DNA of 52,341 nucleotides from positions 1 to 52,341 of the forward strand of contig CAXEUY010000014.1 of assembly GCA_963999645.1 (NCBI GenBank). The letters are read 5' to 3'. The DNA is from MedAcidi-G1 sp002294285 (GTDB taxonomy: Bacteria; Actinomycetota; Acidimicrobiia; Acidimicrobiales; MedAcidi-G1). The notes beneath the pieces are model-generated. The model saw only the letters and a list, made by a program, of their open reading frames with translations, made no database searches and was not told the origin of the DNA. How positions within the stretch are numbered: position 1 is the stretch's first letter; each line of letters opens with the position of its first letter. Shown here in pieces: positions 26,170-35,365 of this stretch. A program made the translations under genes and the position numbers.

Positions 26170-27573
26170 ATGAGAATAATCGTTGTTGGAGCCGGAGAAG
26201 TCGGTACGTACATAGCGGACCGCTTGAGTAAACAAGAACATGACATTGCGCTTATAGATTCGGATCCCGAAAGACACAGACAGATAGACGCTGAGTTGGA
26301 TGTCCTTGCCATTAAAGGAAGCGGAACAGATTTTTCAATTCTGCAAAAAGCTGGGATTGAAGAAACAGATCTACTTGTCGCAGCTACAAATAAAGATGAA
26401 ATAAACCTGTTATCGGCTCTGCTCGCTCGCCAAGCTGGAGTCAACAAGACGATCGTTCGTGTTGAATCCCGAAAGCTTAGAAGCAAGGAAGTCGAATCAT
26501 TATTTGAAAAATTTGATGACCATCTAGTAATAGACCCAGATCAGGAAGTAGCTGATTCAGTTCTGAGACTCATGGAATACCCGGGTGCAATGGATCTATC
26601 GAGAATGGCCAACGAAGAAGTGGTAATAATTGGAGCAAGATTACCGGCGCATGCTCCTTTAGTAGGAGTTTCACTGCATGCGTTAGGAAGAGAACTTGAC
26701 CCAGACTGGGATTTCATTGTTGGAACAATCACAAGAAAAGATGAAAACGACGACTCGGAAGAAATAACTATAGTTCCAAGACAAGATGAGGTCCTCAAAG
26801 AAGGTGATCTACTTAGGGTGATATGCAAAAGTCGGGCCATGCACGATGTCACCAATCGTCTAGGAATAGCAAGAGATGTTCCTAGAAAAGTTCTTCTACT
26901 TGGCGGTGGCAGAACTGCCGAGATGATCGCTGAATCGCTTCTATATAGAGGTGTAGACGTTGCCATTATTGAGAAAAAACCTGAAAGAGCTCTTGAGCTG
27001 AGTGAAAACTTGGCTAAAGCATTAATTTATGAGGGCGATGTGACCGACGTGGAAATTCTTGAAGAGGCAGATGTGGCACGTCAAGACCTCGTGATCGCGT
27101 TAACAGGTGAAGATGATGCGAATGTGTTGGCTTGTTTGTACGCAAAATCTGTATCTACTCACGCCAAGAAAAACAATGGTGATGCAGAAATAGAAACCAT
27201 AGCTGTCGTTCACAGGCTCAAATTGTTAGATCTGTTAGAAACAAATCAAGTCGACACGGCCCTAACACCTCGTACAGCAACCGCTAACAGCGTCTTGCGA
27301 TTCGTGAGAGGAGATGTCGGTAGTGTCACAGCTGTGGAGACTTTCTTACACGGAGATGTCGAAGTGCTCGAGTTTGCTGTATCTGAGGAAAGTCCATGTG
27401 TTGGGCGGACGATAGAAGAAATGGAAATAACAAAAGATGCCCTTATAGGGGCAATTGTTCGTGACGGAAAAGCACAAATTGCTCGTGGGCATAGTACCTT
27501 CAGATCTAAAGATCACGTGATTGCTATATCTAAACCAGAATCAGTCGACAAATTGACATCTCTCTTCGTGTGA
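26170..27573 (+). CDS. trkA: Trk-type K+ uptake regulatory subunit
   Basis: A 467-residue cytoplasmic protein with two RCK units, as in TrkA. The first Rossmann motif is G-A-G-E-V-G at residues 6-11, followed by a TrkA_C domain. The second is L-L-G-G-G-R-T-A-E near residue 245, with the last glycine replaced by Ala, then a second TrkA_C domain to the end. It binds NAD(H) or ATP and gates the TrkH channel. Its stop overlaps the GTG start of the first trkH by four bases. It is the only gating subunit here for two different TrkH-like pores. Confidence 0.93.
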   Translation: MRIIVVGAGEVGTYIADRLSKQEHDIALIDSDPERHRQIDAELDVLAIKGSGTDFSILQKAGIEETDLLVAATNKDEINLLSALLARQAGVNKTIVRVESRKLRSKEVESLFEKFDDHLVIDPDQEVADSVLRLMEYPGAMDLSRMANEEVVIIGARLPAHAPLVGVSLHALGRELDPDWDFIVGTITRKDENDDSEEITIVPRQDEVLKEGDLLRVICKSRAMHDVTNRLGIARDVPRKVLLLGGGRTAEMIAESLLYRGVDVAIIEKKPERALELSENLAKALIYEGDVTDVEILEEADVARQDLVIALTGEDDANVLACLYAKSVSTHAKKNNGDAEIETIAVVHRLKLLDLLETNQVDTALTPRTATANSVLRFVRGDVGSVTAVETFLHGDVEVLEFAVSEESPCVGRTIEEMEITKDALIGAIVRDGKAQIARGHSTFRSKDHVIAISKPESVDKLTSLFV

Positions 27574-29102
27574 TTTCCTCTCAATCGCTTATCCGCACAG
27601 GTTCCAGAAGTTTCAACTCTGTAAAATCCTCTGTTCTAATTGCGTTATACAGTGGAGCGCTACTTGGCATATCGGCAGTTGGTTTTTTGTCGATTATCTC
27701 CGGCTTAGTCGATCTCAGCGACTCAGGAGAAGACACAGCTAGTTTCCTTATTTACGGAACAGCTCTTACCATTACTTGCGCATATTTGTTTCGTTACATT
27801 TCTAATAAGAAATTGAACCGGCCAGAAACTTTCTTAGCAGTCACATCAGGTTTCGTTTGTTCCATTTTGTTTTCAGCGTTTCTGTATTTATTTCTTTCGG
27901 AAGAAAACAGTTTTGCCAATGCAGTATTCGAATCCGTTTCTGCGTTCACGACAACCGCATTGACAACTCTTAATCTAGAAACTTCAGGAAACGGTCTGAT
28001 TTTTTTTCGAACTGTCTCACAACTTCTGGGTGCTTTAACTGCAGTTTTGTTTGCTGTAATGGTTGTACCTATTTCTGATAACAAAACCGGATCGACAAAG
28101 TCCAGGAGGCTTGAAACTCAAGACGCTTTTACTGACAGGAAAACGGCAATAAAGAACATCACTGGAATATATCTAGTGTCAATAGTTCTACTAAGTCTCA
28201 TGTTGCTTTTAACAGAACTAGATTTTTTTACTTCGTTAATTCTTTCAATCAGCGCGATCACATCAGGGGGTTTTTCAACTAATACTGAACACTTCGAAAG
28301 TTTGTCAGTCCAGTTACTTCTTAGTGTGGGAATGATCATCTCCGGAATGAGTGTCGTTGTCATTTGGAAATTGACAACTGGAAAAATCAAGTCTGTATTT
28401 CGCTCAACTGAACTCCACATTTATTTATCAATAGTAATAGTTGCTTCATTTTTACTATTTGCATGGACTGATGAAGGTGGAACACCGTCGTTAAGTAAAT
28501 CTATTTTCCTAGCTCTAGCATCTATTACTACGACTGGATTTCATATTTCACCATTCAGCAATTGGCCGGTAGCTGCAGCTTTCCTTCTTTTGTTGTTAGC
28601 AACTGTCGGAGGGATGTCATTTTCTTCTACGGGCGGCTTTCATATATATAGACTACGAATACTTGCCGCTGTTTCTTTCCGGGAGCTCATTCGACAGATA
28701 CACCCGCGCGCGGTTGTAAAAATCAAAATAGGAGAAGAAAACATAAAAGAAGAGCGAATTAGAGAAGTAGTAGTATTCCAATTCCTCTTTACATCAATAA
28801 TTTTCCTAACCGCAATAGCGTTAACGGTTTCCGGCATGAGCATCTATGAAAGTCTCTCTTCTTCAATAAGCGTCATAACGACTACAGGACCAATAAGAAA
28901 TACAGACGGAGTGATACTTGAGATTTCTTCATTTTCTTCGCTCGAAAAGGTGGCATTACTTCCAGCGATGATATCGGGGAGACTTTATTTGCTGCCGGTT
29001 GTGATAAGCGTAGGTTATTTGTTTTCAGAGTCAAAAAATATTCTTAGACCGAAGAAACGATTATTCCATCTACTTAGAAATAAAAACGATGACAAAAAAT
29101 AA
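27570..29102 (+). CDS. TrkH family K+ transporter subunit, divergent filter
   Basis: A 510-residue membrane protein with the four M1-pore-M2 repeats of TrkH/KtrB. Pore segments are S-A-F-T-T-T-A-L-T-T (residue 124 onward), S-G-G-F-S-T-N-T, S-I-T-T-T-G-F-H and V-I-T-T-T-G-P. In the first repeat the normal glycine is Ala130, and the S-G-F before it is S-A-F; the other three repeats keep Gly. This should change selectivity or make the protein a partner of the next TrkH. The start is GTG at 27570, overlapping the trkA stop (GTGA). It overlaps the following trkH by 14 bases. Confidence 0.88.
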   Translation: MISSQSLIRTGSRSFNSVKSSVLIALYSGALLGISAVGFLSIISGLVDLSDSGEDTASFLIYGTALTITCAYLFRYISNKKLNRPETFLAVTSGFVCSILFSAFLYLFLSEENSFANAVFESVSAFTTTALTTLNLETSGNGLIFFRTVSQLLGALTAVLFAVMVVPISDNKTGSTKSRRLETQDAFTDRKTAIKNITGIYLVSIVLLSLMLLLTELDFFTSLILSISAITSGGFSTNTEHFESLSVQLLLSVGMIISGMSVVVIWKLTTGKIKSVFRSTELHIYLSIVIVASFLLFAWTDEGGTPSLSKSIFLALASITTTGFHISPFSNWPVAAAFLLLLLATVGGMSFSSTGGFHIYRLRILAAVSFRELIRQIHPRAVVKIKIGEENIKEERIREVVVFQFLFTSIIFLTAIALTVSGMSIYESLSSSISVITTTGPIRNTDGVILEISSFSSLEKVALLPAMISGRLYLLPVVISVGYLFSESKNILRPKKRLFHLLRNKNDDKK

Positions 29103-30627
29103 TCAAAAATTCAAAAACACAACACTACACATGACAGGTATTGCTTTGATTTTCGTCTCCGCAGGAATAGCGGTAAGCACACTGGTTTCTCTTTTCGACG
29201 AACGCGTTGATTTCATTTCTCTTCTACTAGCGACGATCATCGTAGGTCTTCTCGGTTTACTGCTTTTCACTTCAACGAAATTAGGAGAAACGGATCAAGC
29301 GACAATTTTCACCGCAGTTGGAACTACTTGGATTTTAGTTTCACTTTTGGGGACACTTCCGTATTTATTCGCAGGAACTTTCAGCAGGACCGGGATCGGA
29401 ATTCCAGAAGTATTTGTCGATTCACTTTTTGAATCAGTTTCCGGTTTTACAGCAAGCGGGTCAACTGTCTTTGGTCTGCACAATCCGATCGAAATGCAAA
29501 GCGCAGGCATGCTTTTATATCGACAATTAACACAGTGGATGGGTGGAATGGGAATTGTCGTGCTCGTGGTTTCTGTTTTACCATCGCTTGGCGCAAATGG
29601 ATTAGGCCTCATTGATGCTGAAGCACCCGGCGCAGGTGTAGAGCGACTGGCTCCAAGAGTAGTCGAGACTGCAAAAAAGTTCTGGTACATATATGTCTCA
29701 CTTACCATCCTTCTTTCTCTAGCATTTTTCACTTTCGGAATGGGTGCCTTCGATGCAATTTCACATGCTCTTACTACCGCCTCGACAGGAGGCTTTTCTA
29801 CAAAAGACGCCTCTATCGGACATTGGAATAGTGGAGCAATCGAGTTAGTCGTTATGATCGGATTTCTAATTTCAGCGAGTAACTACACTCTCCACGCGCG
29901 TTCAATGGAAAAGAAAAGATTTGAGTATGCTTCTGATCCTGAGTTCAAGTCATTTATCGGATTGACCGCTGTAGGTATTCTTTGTGTAACCCTTCTACTA
30001 ACTGAAGATGGTTTTTCATTTGGGAGTGCAATACGAAACGCTTCTTTTAATGTTGTGACTTTAGCGACAAGCGGTGGTTATGGAAATGCTCTTGGAACGG
30101 GAGAAGCAGGGGATTTCGCTGCTTGGTCGGGATCAGCTCAACTATGCCTACTTTTCTTCATCATTTTTGGTGGCTGCACAGGGTCTACTTCTGGTGGAGT
30201 TAAAATCATGCGTTTACGTATCGGATTTGCTCACGCATATCGGATATTGCGATCTATAAGAAGACCGCGTGCACTTATTCAAGCACGTATGGGAAATAGA
30301 ACAATTCCTGATTCTTTAGTGGAACGCATTGCAGGATTTGTAGTTGTTTATGGAGTACTCGTGATAATTGGAACCTTAATACTTACTGTATTGGGAACAG
30401 ACTTGTTGACTGCCTTCAGTGGTACGTTTAGCGCTTTAAGTAATATGGGGCCAGCTTTAGGAGAAGCAGGACCCACTTCATCATTTGTTGATGGATTTTC
30501 AGCACCTGGAAGGCTCCTGCTTCTATTTTTCATGCTCATAGGGAGATTAGAGATATTTCCTATGCTGTTGATGTTTGTAATACCATATAGGAGTTCTGTT
30601 CAAAATATAAGAAGAAAAAATCCATAA
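29089..30627 (+). CDS. trkH: TrkH family K+ transporter subunit, canonical filter
   Basis: A 512-residue four-repeat K+ transporter subunit. All pore glycines are present: S-G-F-T-A-S-G-S-T (first), T-A-S-T-G-G-F-S-T (second), L-A-T-S-G-G-Y-G-N (third) and L-S-N-M-G-P (fourth). R-Q-L-T-Q-W-M-G-G-M-G and the C-terminal G-R-L-E-I-F-P are typical of TrkH. It takes up K+ in the cytoplasmic membrane together with TrkA. The ATG at 29089 lies inside the end of the other trkH, so trkA and both pore genes make one transcript. It resembles E. coli-type TrkH more than the upstream paralogue does. Confidence 0.92.
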   Translation: MTKNNQKFKNTTLHMTGIALIFVSAGIAVSTLVSLFDERVDFISLLLATIIVGLLGLLLFTSTKLGETDQATIFTAVGTTWILVSLLGTLPYLFAGTFSRTGIGIPEVFVDSLFESVSGFTASGSTVFGLHNPIEMQSAGMLLYRQLTQWMGGMGIVVLVVSVLPSLGANGLGLIDAEAPGAGVERLAPRVVETAKKFWYIYVSLTILLSLAFFTFGMGAFDAISHALTTASTGGFSTKDASIGHWNSGAIELVVMIGFLISASNYTLHARSMEKKRFEYASDPEFKSFIGLTAVGILCVTLLLTEDGFSFGSAIRNASFNVVTLATSGGYGNALGTGEAGDFAAWSGSAQLCLLFFIIFGGCTGSTSGGVKIMRLRIGFAHAYRILRSIRRPRALIQARMGNRTIPDSLVERIAGFVVVYGVLVIIGTLILTVLGTDLLTAFSGTFSALSNMGPALGEAGPTSSFVDGFSAPGRLLLLFFMLIGRLEIFPMLLMFVIPYRSSVQNIRRKNP

Positions 30628-30723
30628 CTATTATCTGTCAGGAAATAAATGGATTTGTGTTAAAGTTAATTACCCAGATCAACGACGCTCAGGGCATTTA
30701 TAACTGTAAATAACGGACAAGCT

Positions 30724-33700
30724 ATGAGTGTCGACAATCAAAAAATCTTCAAAGATGCCGATCTTCCTCGATCACAAGGCCTTTATGACTCAAGATTCGA
30801 ACATGATTCATGCGGTGTCAACTTTGTATGCAACTTGCACGGGATAGCAAGTCATGAAGTAGTCGAAATGGGCATCGGAGCCTTGTGCACCCTACAGCAC
30901 CGTGGAGCGATAGGTGCCGAGAAGAACACAGGAGACGGGGCTGGGATATTAATGCAGATTCCGGACAAGCTCTACAGAGAAGTTGTCGAATTCGAACTAC
31001 CTAAAAAACAATTTTACGCAACTGGCATAGCATTTCTTTCTCATGACCAAAAAAGGTTTAAACAGGAAATGAATCGACTAGAGCAAATCGCAGAAGAAGA
31101 AGATCTAGAGATAATAGGGTGGAGAGATCTCCCCATAGATGCATCAGAGATAGGAACAGCTGCAAAAGAATCAATGCCTTTAATGAGGCAAGTTTTTATC
31201 CGACCTAAAGGCTCTGAAAATATCTCCGGTTTGGAACTTGATAGGAAAGTTTTTCCATTTCGAAAACGTGCAGAACGCGAGATCTTTGACGAAGATGAGA
31301 AACAATCGACGCTTTCAGGAATGGGTTCCGGAGCAAATCAGAAAAAAGGAGTCTATTTTCCTTCCCTTTCTTCCAGAACAATTGTCTACAAAGGGATGCT
31401 AACAACTCCTCAACTAGGAAATTTCTTCTTGGATCTAACCGATGAGCGCACAGAAAGTGCGATGGTATTAGTTCACTCGCGATTTTCGACCAATACGTTC
31501 CCGTCTTGGCCACTAGCACACCCTTACAGATTCATCGCACATAACGGTGAAATCAATACCGTTCAAGGTAATAGAAATTGGATGGCTTCACGAGAATCGT
31601 TAATTGAAACTGACTTAATTTCAGGAGACTTAGATCGATTTTTCCCAATCTGCACCCCTGGAGCAAGTGACACTGCAAGTTTTGACGAGGTCTTAGAAAT
31701 GCTGGTACTTGGAGGATACTCACTTCCGGAAGCTATCTTAATGATGATCCCAGAACCCTGGGAGAACCATGACGGCATGAGTTCTGAACGTCGAGCTTAT
31801 TATCAATACTATTCGATGCTTATGGAACCGTGGGATGGTCCGGCATCCATCGCTTTTACTGATGGATCTCTAATTGGTGCAGTATTGGATCGTAATGGCT
31901 TGAGACCCAGTAGGTATTGGGTTACTGATGACGATTTAGTTGTTATGGCCAGCGAGGTGGGAGTTCTGGAAATCACCCCAGAGAAGATAATTGAAAAAGG
32001 CCGGCTTGAACCCGGTCGAATGTTTCTAATTGACACGAATGAAGGGCGGATCATACGAGATCAAGAAATTAAAGAGGGCTTGGAGCAACAGAAACCTTAT
32101 AAGGAATGGTTGAATAAAAACCTTGTTCATCTCCGTGACTTACCGTCTGCAGAAGTCGCTGAAGATCCGAGCATTTCTCTTTTAGAACGCCAACAAATCT
32201 TCGGGTACACACATGAAGAAATAAAACTTCTCATTGCACCAATGGTAAGGGACGAAAAAGAAGCTATCGGCTCAATGGGGAATGATTCGCCTATTGCAGC
32301 GTTATCTCAAAGGTCAAGAAATATTTATGATTACTTTCAGCAGCTGTTTGCACAAGTGACAAATCCACCTTTGGACGGAATTCGCGAAGAACTTATAACC
32401 GCAGTTTGTGTCAATATCGGCTCTGAGGGGAATCTCCTTTCACCTGTCGAGGAGTCATGTAGAAAACTGTTTTTCCCTGGTCCCTTTCTCACCGAAGAAG
32501 AACTCGCACGAATAGAGTTTGTCAATAAAACCGATGAATTAAAGGACTTTAAAGCATTAAAAATTGACGCAATTTTCGACAGTGATTCTGGAGAACAGGG
32601 ACTAATAAATGCTTTAAGTGAGATCAAGACGGTTGCTTCTGAAGCAATTAAAACGGGAGTTAATATCCTGATAATCTCCGATCGTAAAGTCGACAAGGAT
32701 AAAGCCCCAATCCCTTCTTTGCTGGCCGTAGGTGCAATACATCACCACCTGATAGAAGAAAAGACACGGAGCATGGTGGGGCTAATAGTAGAAAGCGGCG
32801 ACGCTAGGGAAGTTCACCATATGGCAACCTTGCTCGGATATGGCGCATCAGCTGTTTGTCCTTACATGGCTTTTGAAACAATAGATTCACTAATTGAAAA
32901 CATTAAGCATGGTGTTAGTCCTCAATTGAGTTCTGAGAGCGCGAGACGACGTTATATAAAAGCACTTGAAAAAGGTTTATTGAAAATAATGTCAAAAATG
33001 GGAATTTCTACCGTCGCGTCATATTCAGGAGCCCAAATTTTCGAAGCAATAGGCCTCGGTCATGACGTTGTGCGAGAGTGCTTTAACGGAACCGTTAGTC
33101 GCTTGGGTGGGGTTGGATTCGATGTGCTCGCGAATGAAATAAAACAAAATCATGAAGTTGCATATCCGAAAAACCCAGGAGCTAAAATTCACCGTACATT
33201 GAAACCTGGTGGAGAGTATCAATGGCGCAGAGAAGGAGAAATTCACCTCTTTAATCCAGAAACCGTCTTCAAATTGCAGCATGCAACAAAAGAAGGCCGG
33301 TATGACATTTTTCGTGAATACACAAATCTGATCGATTCACAATCTGAAGATTTGTCAACACTTCGGGGATTGTTCAAATTCAAGAAATCTCTCAGACCTT
33401 CGATCCCTATAGAAGAAGTTGAACCTGTGTCAGAAATCGTTAAGAGATTTGCCACAGGAGCAATGTCTTATGGTTCAATCTCCGGGGAAGCTCACGAGAC
33501 GCTTGCTATCGCTATGAACCGAATAGGTGGAAAATCAAATACAGGTGAAGGTGGGGAAGATGCTGACAGGTTCCTCCCAGATGATAATGGCGACCTTCGG
33601 AGATCGGCAATTAAACAAGTAGCCTCAGGGCGTTTTGGTGTTACTAGTGAATATCTAGTCAACAGCGATGACTTGCAAATAAAAATGGCACAAGGAGCAA

Positions 33701-35364
33701 AACCTGGTGAAGGAGGACAACTTCCAGGACACAAGGTTTACCCGTGGATAGCAAAAACACGACATTCAACACCTGGCGTTGGATTGATTTCACCACCGCC
33801 ACATCATGACATTTACTCAATAGAAGACCTGGCACAGTTGATCTACGATTTGAAAAATTCAAATCCTGAAGCAAGGGTTCACGTAAAATTAGTAGCAGAA
33901 GTTGGAGTGGGAACCGTAGCCGCTGGAGTGTCTAAAGGACATGCAGACGTTGTGCTTATCTCTGGCCATGATGGCGGTACAGGTGCATCACCTTTAACAT
34001 CAATAAAACACGCAGGTGCCCCTTGGGAACTCGGATTAGCTGAGACACAGCAAACCCTACTGCTGAACGGGCTAAGAGACAGAATAGTTGTGCAAGTAGA
34101 CGGACAATTGAAAACCGGCCGAGATGTAGTTATTGCAGCATTACTGGGTGCTGATGAATTTGGATTCGCTACAGCTCCTCTAGTTGTAATGGGATGCATA
34201 ATGATGCGCGCATGTCATTTAGATACATGCCCAGTCGGTGTAGCTACTCAAAACCCTGAACTTAGAAAAAAATTCACAGGCAAGCCAGAGTTTGTAGTCA
34301 ATTTTTTTGAATTCATAGCAGAAGAAGTACGAGAAATACTTGCTGAACTGGGGTTTCGTTCCCTCGAGGAAGCGATTGGAGAAGTCGAATGTCTAGATGT
34401 TGAAGACGCAATTTCTCACTGGAAAGCAGATGGCTTAGATCTGTCGCCGATACTTTATTCGCCAATTTTACCCGAAGGTACCCCTAGGCGACAAACAACC
34501 TTTCAGGATCATGGATTAGAGGATGTTTTAGACAGAGAACTCATTGAAAAGTCAAAAAAAGCATTGGAAGACAAAGAGCCGACTGTAATTGATTCTCCCA
34601 TAAACAATACAAATAGGTCAGTAGGGACAATGCTTGGATATGAGTTAACAAAACGTCATGGGGGAGAAGGCCTTCCAGATGAAACCATTCGTATCAATAT
34701 GAAAGGTTCTGCCGGTAACAGTTTTGGTGCGTTTATCCCCTCAGGAATATCACTCCGACTTCAAGGGGACGCAAACGACTACGTGGGTAAAGGCCTTTCG
34801 GGTGGAAAGATATACCTACGTCCAGATGAGGCTGCCTCTTTTGAATCAGAAGAGCAAGTAATAGCGGGGAACGTTCTGCTGTACGGCGCTACGAGTGGCG
34901 AAGCTTTCTTTAGTGGGAAAGTAGGGGAACGATTCTGTGTGCGAAATTCAGGAGCTACTGCGGTAGCCGAGGGCATAGGTGACCATGGATGCGAATATAT
35001 GACCGGCGGTCGTGCTGTTATTCTCGGTCCGACTGGAAGAAATTTTGCAGCAGGAATGTCCGGTGGTATTGCGTTTGTCTATGACCCAGTTCAGGAATTT
35101 CACGCGAATGTAAATCCAGAAATGGTAATTCTTGAAAACCTAGATGATGATGACTCAGAATGGCTCATGAATCTACTTGCCCGGTATGTAGAGGAGACTG
35201 CTTCTAATCATGGAGAGAAGCTTTTGTCCGATTGGAAAAATACGGTCACTGCTTTTACAAAAGTAGTACCTGTTGATTACAAGAGAGTTCTTGAGGCCGC
35301 TGAAGCGGCAAAGAGTGCCGGACTTGATGAAACAGAGGCAGTAATGGCTGCATCGAGGAAATAA
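30724..35364 (+). CDS. gltB: Glutamate synthase (NADPH-type), large subunit
   Basis: A 1546-residue protein that makes glutamate from glutamine and 2-oxoglutarate. After a 29-residue propeptide, H-D-S-C-G-V contains the N-terminal nucleophile Cys30 of the class II amidotransferase domain. The FMN domain has the [3Fe-4S] ligands Cys1158, Cys1164 and Cys1169 (C-x5-C-x4-C, followed by P-V-G). The C-terminal beta-helix has repeated glycines, as in G-S-A-G-N-S-F-G-A-F. Length is normal, and no break is seen. It lies one base ahead of gltD. The 96 bases before it hold no obvious regulatory structure. Confidence 0.97.
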   Translation: MSVDNQKIFKDADLPRSQGLYDSRFEHDSCGVNFVCNLHGIASHEVVEMGIGALCTLQHRGAIGAEKNTGDGAGILMQIPDKLYREVVEFELPKKQFYATGIAFLSHDQKRFKQEMNRLEQIAEEEDLEIIGWRDLPIDASEIGTAAKESMPLMRQVFIRPKGSENISGLELDRKVFPFRKRAEREIFDEDEKQSTLSGMGSGANQKKGVYFPSLSSRTIVYKGMLTTPQLGNFFLDLTDERTESAMVLVHSRFSTNTFPSWPLAHPYRFIAHNGEINTVQGNRNWMASRESLIETDLISGDLDRFFPICTPGASDTASFDEVLEMLVLGGYSLPEAILMMIPEPWENHDGMSSERRAYYQYYSMLMEPWDGPASIAFTDGSLIGAVLDRNGLRPSRYWVTDDDLVVMASEVGVLEITPEKIIEKGRLEPGRMFLIDTNEGRIIRDQEIKEGLEQQKPYKEWLNKNLVHLRDLPSAEVAEDPSISLLERQQIFGYTHEEIKLLIAPMVRDEKEAIGSMGNDSPIAALSQRSRNIYDYFQQLFAQVTNPPLDGIREELITAVCVNIGSEGNLLSPVEESCRKLFFPGPFLTEEELARIEFVNKTDELKDFKALKIDAIFDSDSGEQGLINALSEIKTVASEAIKTGVNILIISDRKVDKDKAPIPSLLAVGAIHHHLIEEKTRSMVGLIVESGDAREVHHMATLLGYGASAVCPYMAFETIDSLIENIKHGVSPQLSSESARRRYIKALEKGLLKIMSKMGISTVASYSGAQIFEAIGLGHDVVRECFNGTVSRLGGVGFDVLANEIKQNHEVAYPKNPGAKIHRTLKPGGEYQWRREGEIHLFNPETVFKLQHATKEGRYDIFREYTNLIDSQSEDLSTLRGLFKFKKSLRPSIPIEEVEPVSEIVKRFATGAMSYGSISGEAHETLAIAMNRIGGKSNTGEGGEDADRFLPDDNGDLRRSAIKQVASGRFGVTSEYLVNSDDLQIKMAQGAKPGEGGQLPGHKVYPWIAKTRHSTPGVGLISPPPHHDIYSIEDLAQLIYDLKNSNPEARVHVKLVAEVGVGTVAAGVSKGHADVVLISGHDGGTGASPLTSIKHAGAPWELGLAETQQTLLLNGLRDRIVVQVDGQLKTGRDVVIAALLGADEFGFATAPLVVMGCIMMRACHLDTCPVGVATQNPELRKKFTGKPEFVVNFFEFIAEEVREILAELGFRSLEEAIGEVECLDVEDAISHWKADGLDLSPILYSPILPEGTPRRQTTFQDHGLEDVLDRELIEKSKKALEDKEPTVIDSPINNTNRSVGTMLGYELTKRHGGEGLPDETIRINMKGSAGNSFGAFIPSGISLRLQGDANDYVGKGLSGGKIYLRPDEAASFESEEQVIAGNVLLYGATSGEAFFSGKVGERFCVRNSGATAVAEGIGDHGCEYMTGGRAVILGPTGRNFAAGMSGGIAFVYDPVQEFHANVNPEMVILENLDDDDSEWLMNLLARYVEETASNHGEKLLSDWKNTVTAFTKVVPVDYKRVLEAAEAAKSAGLDETEAVMAASRK

Positions 35365-35365
35365 A

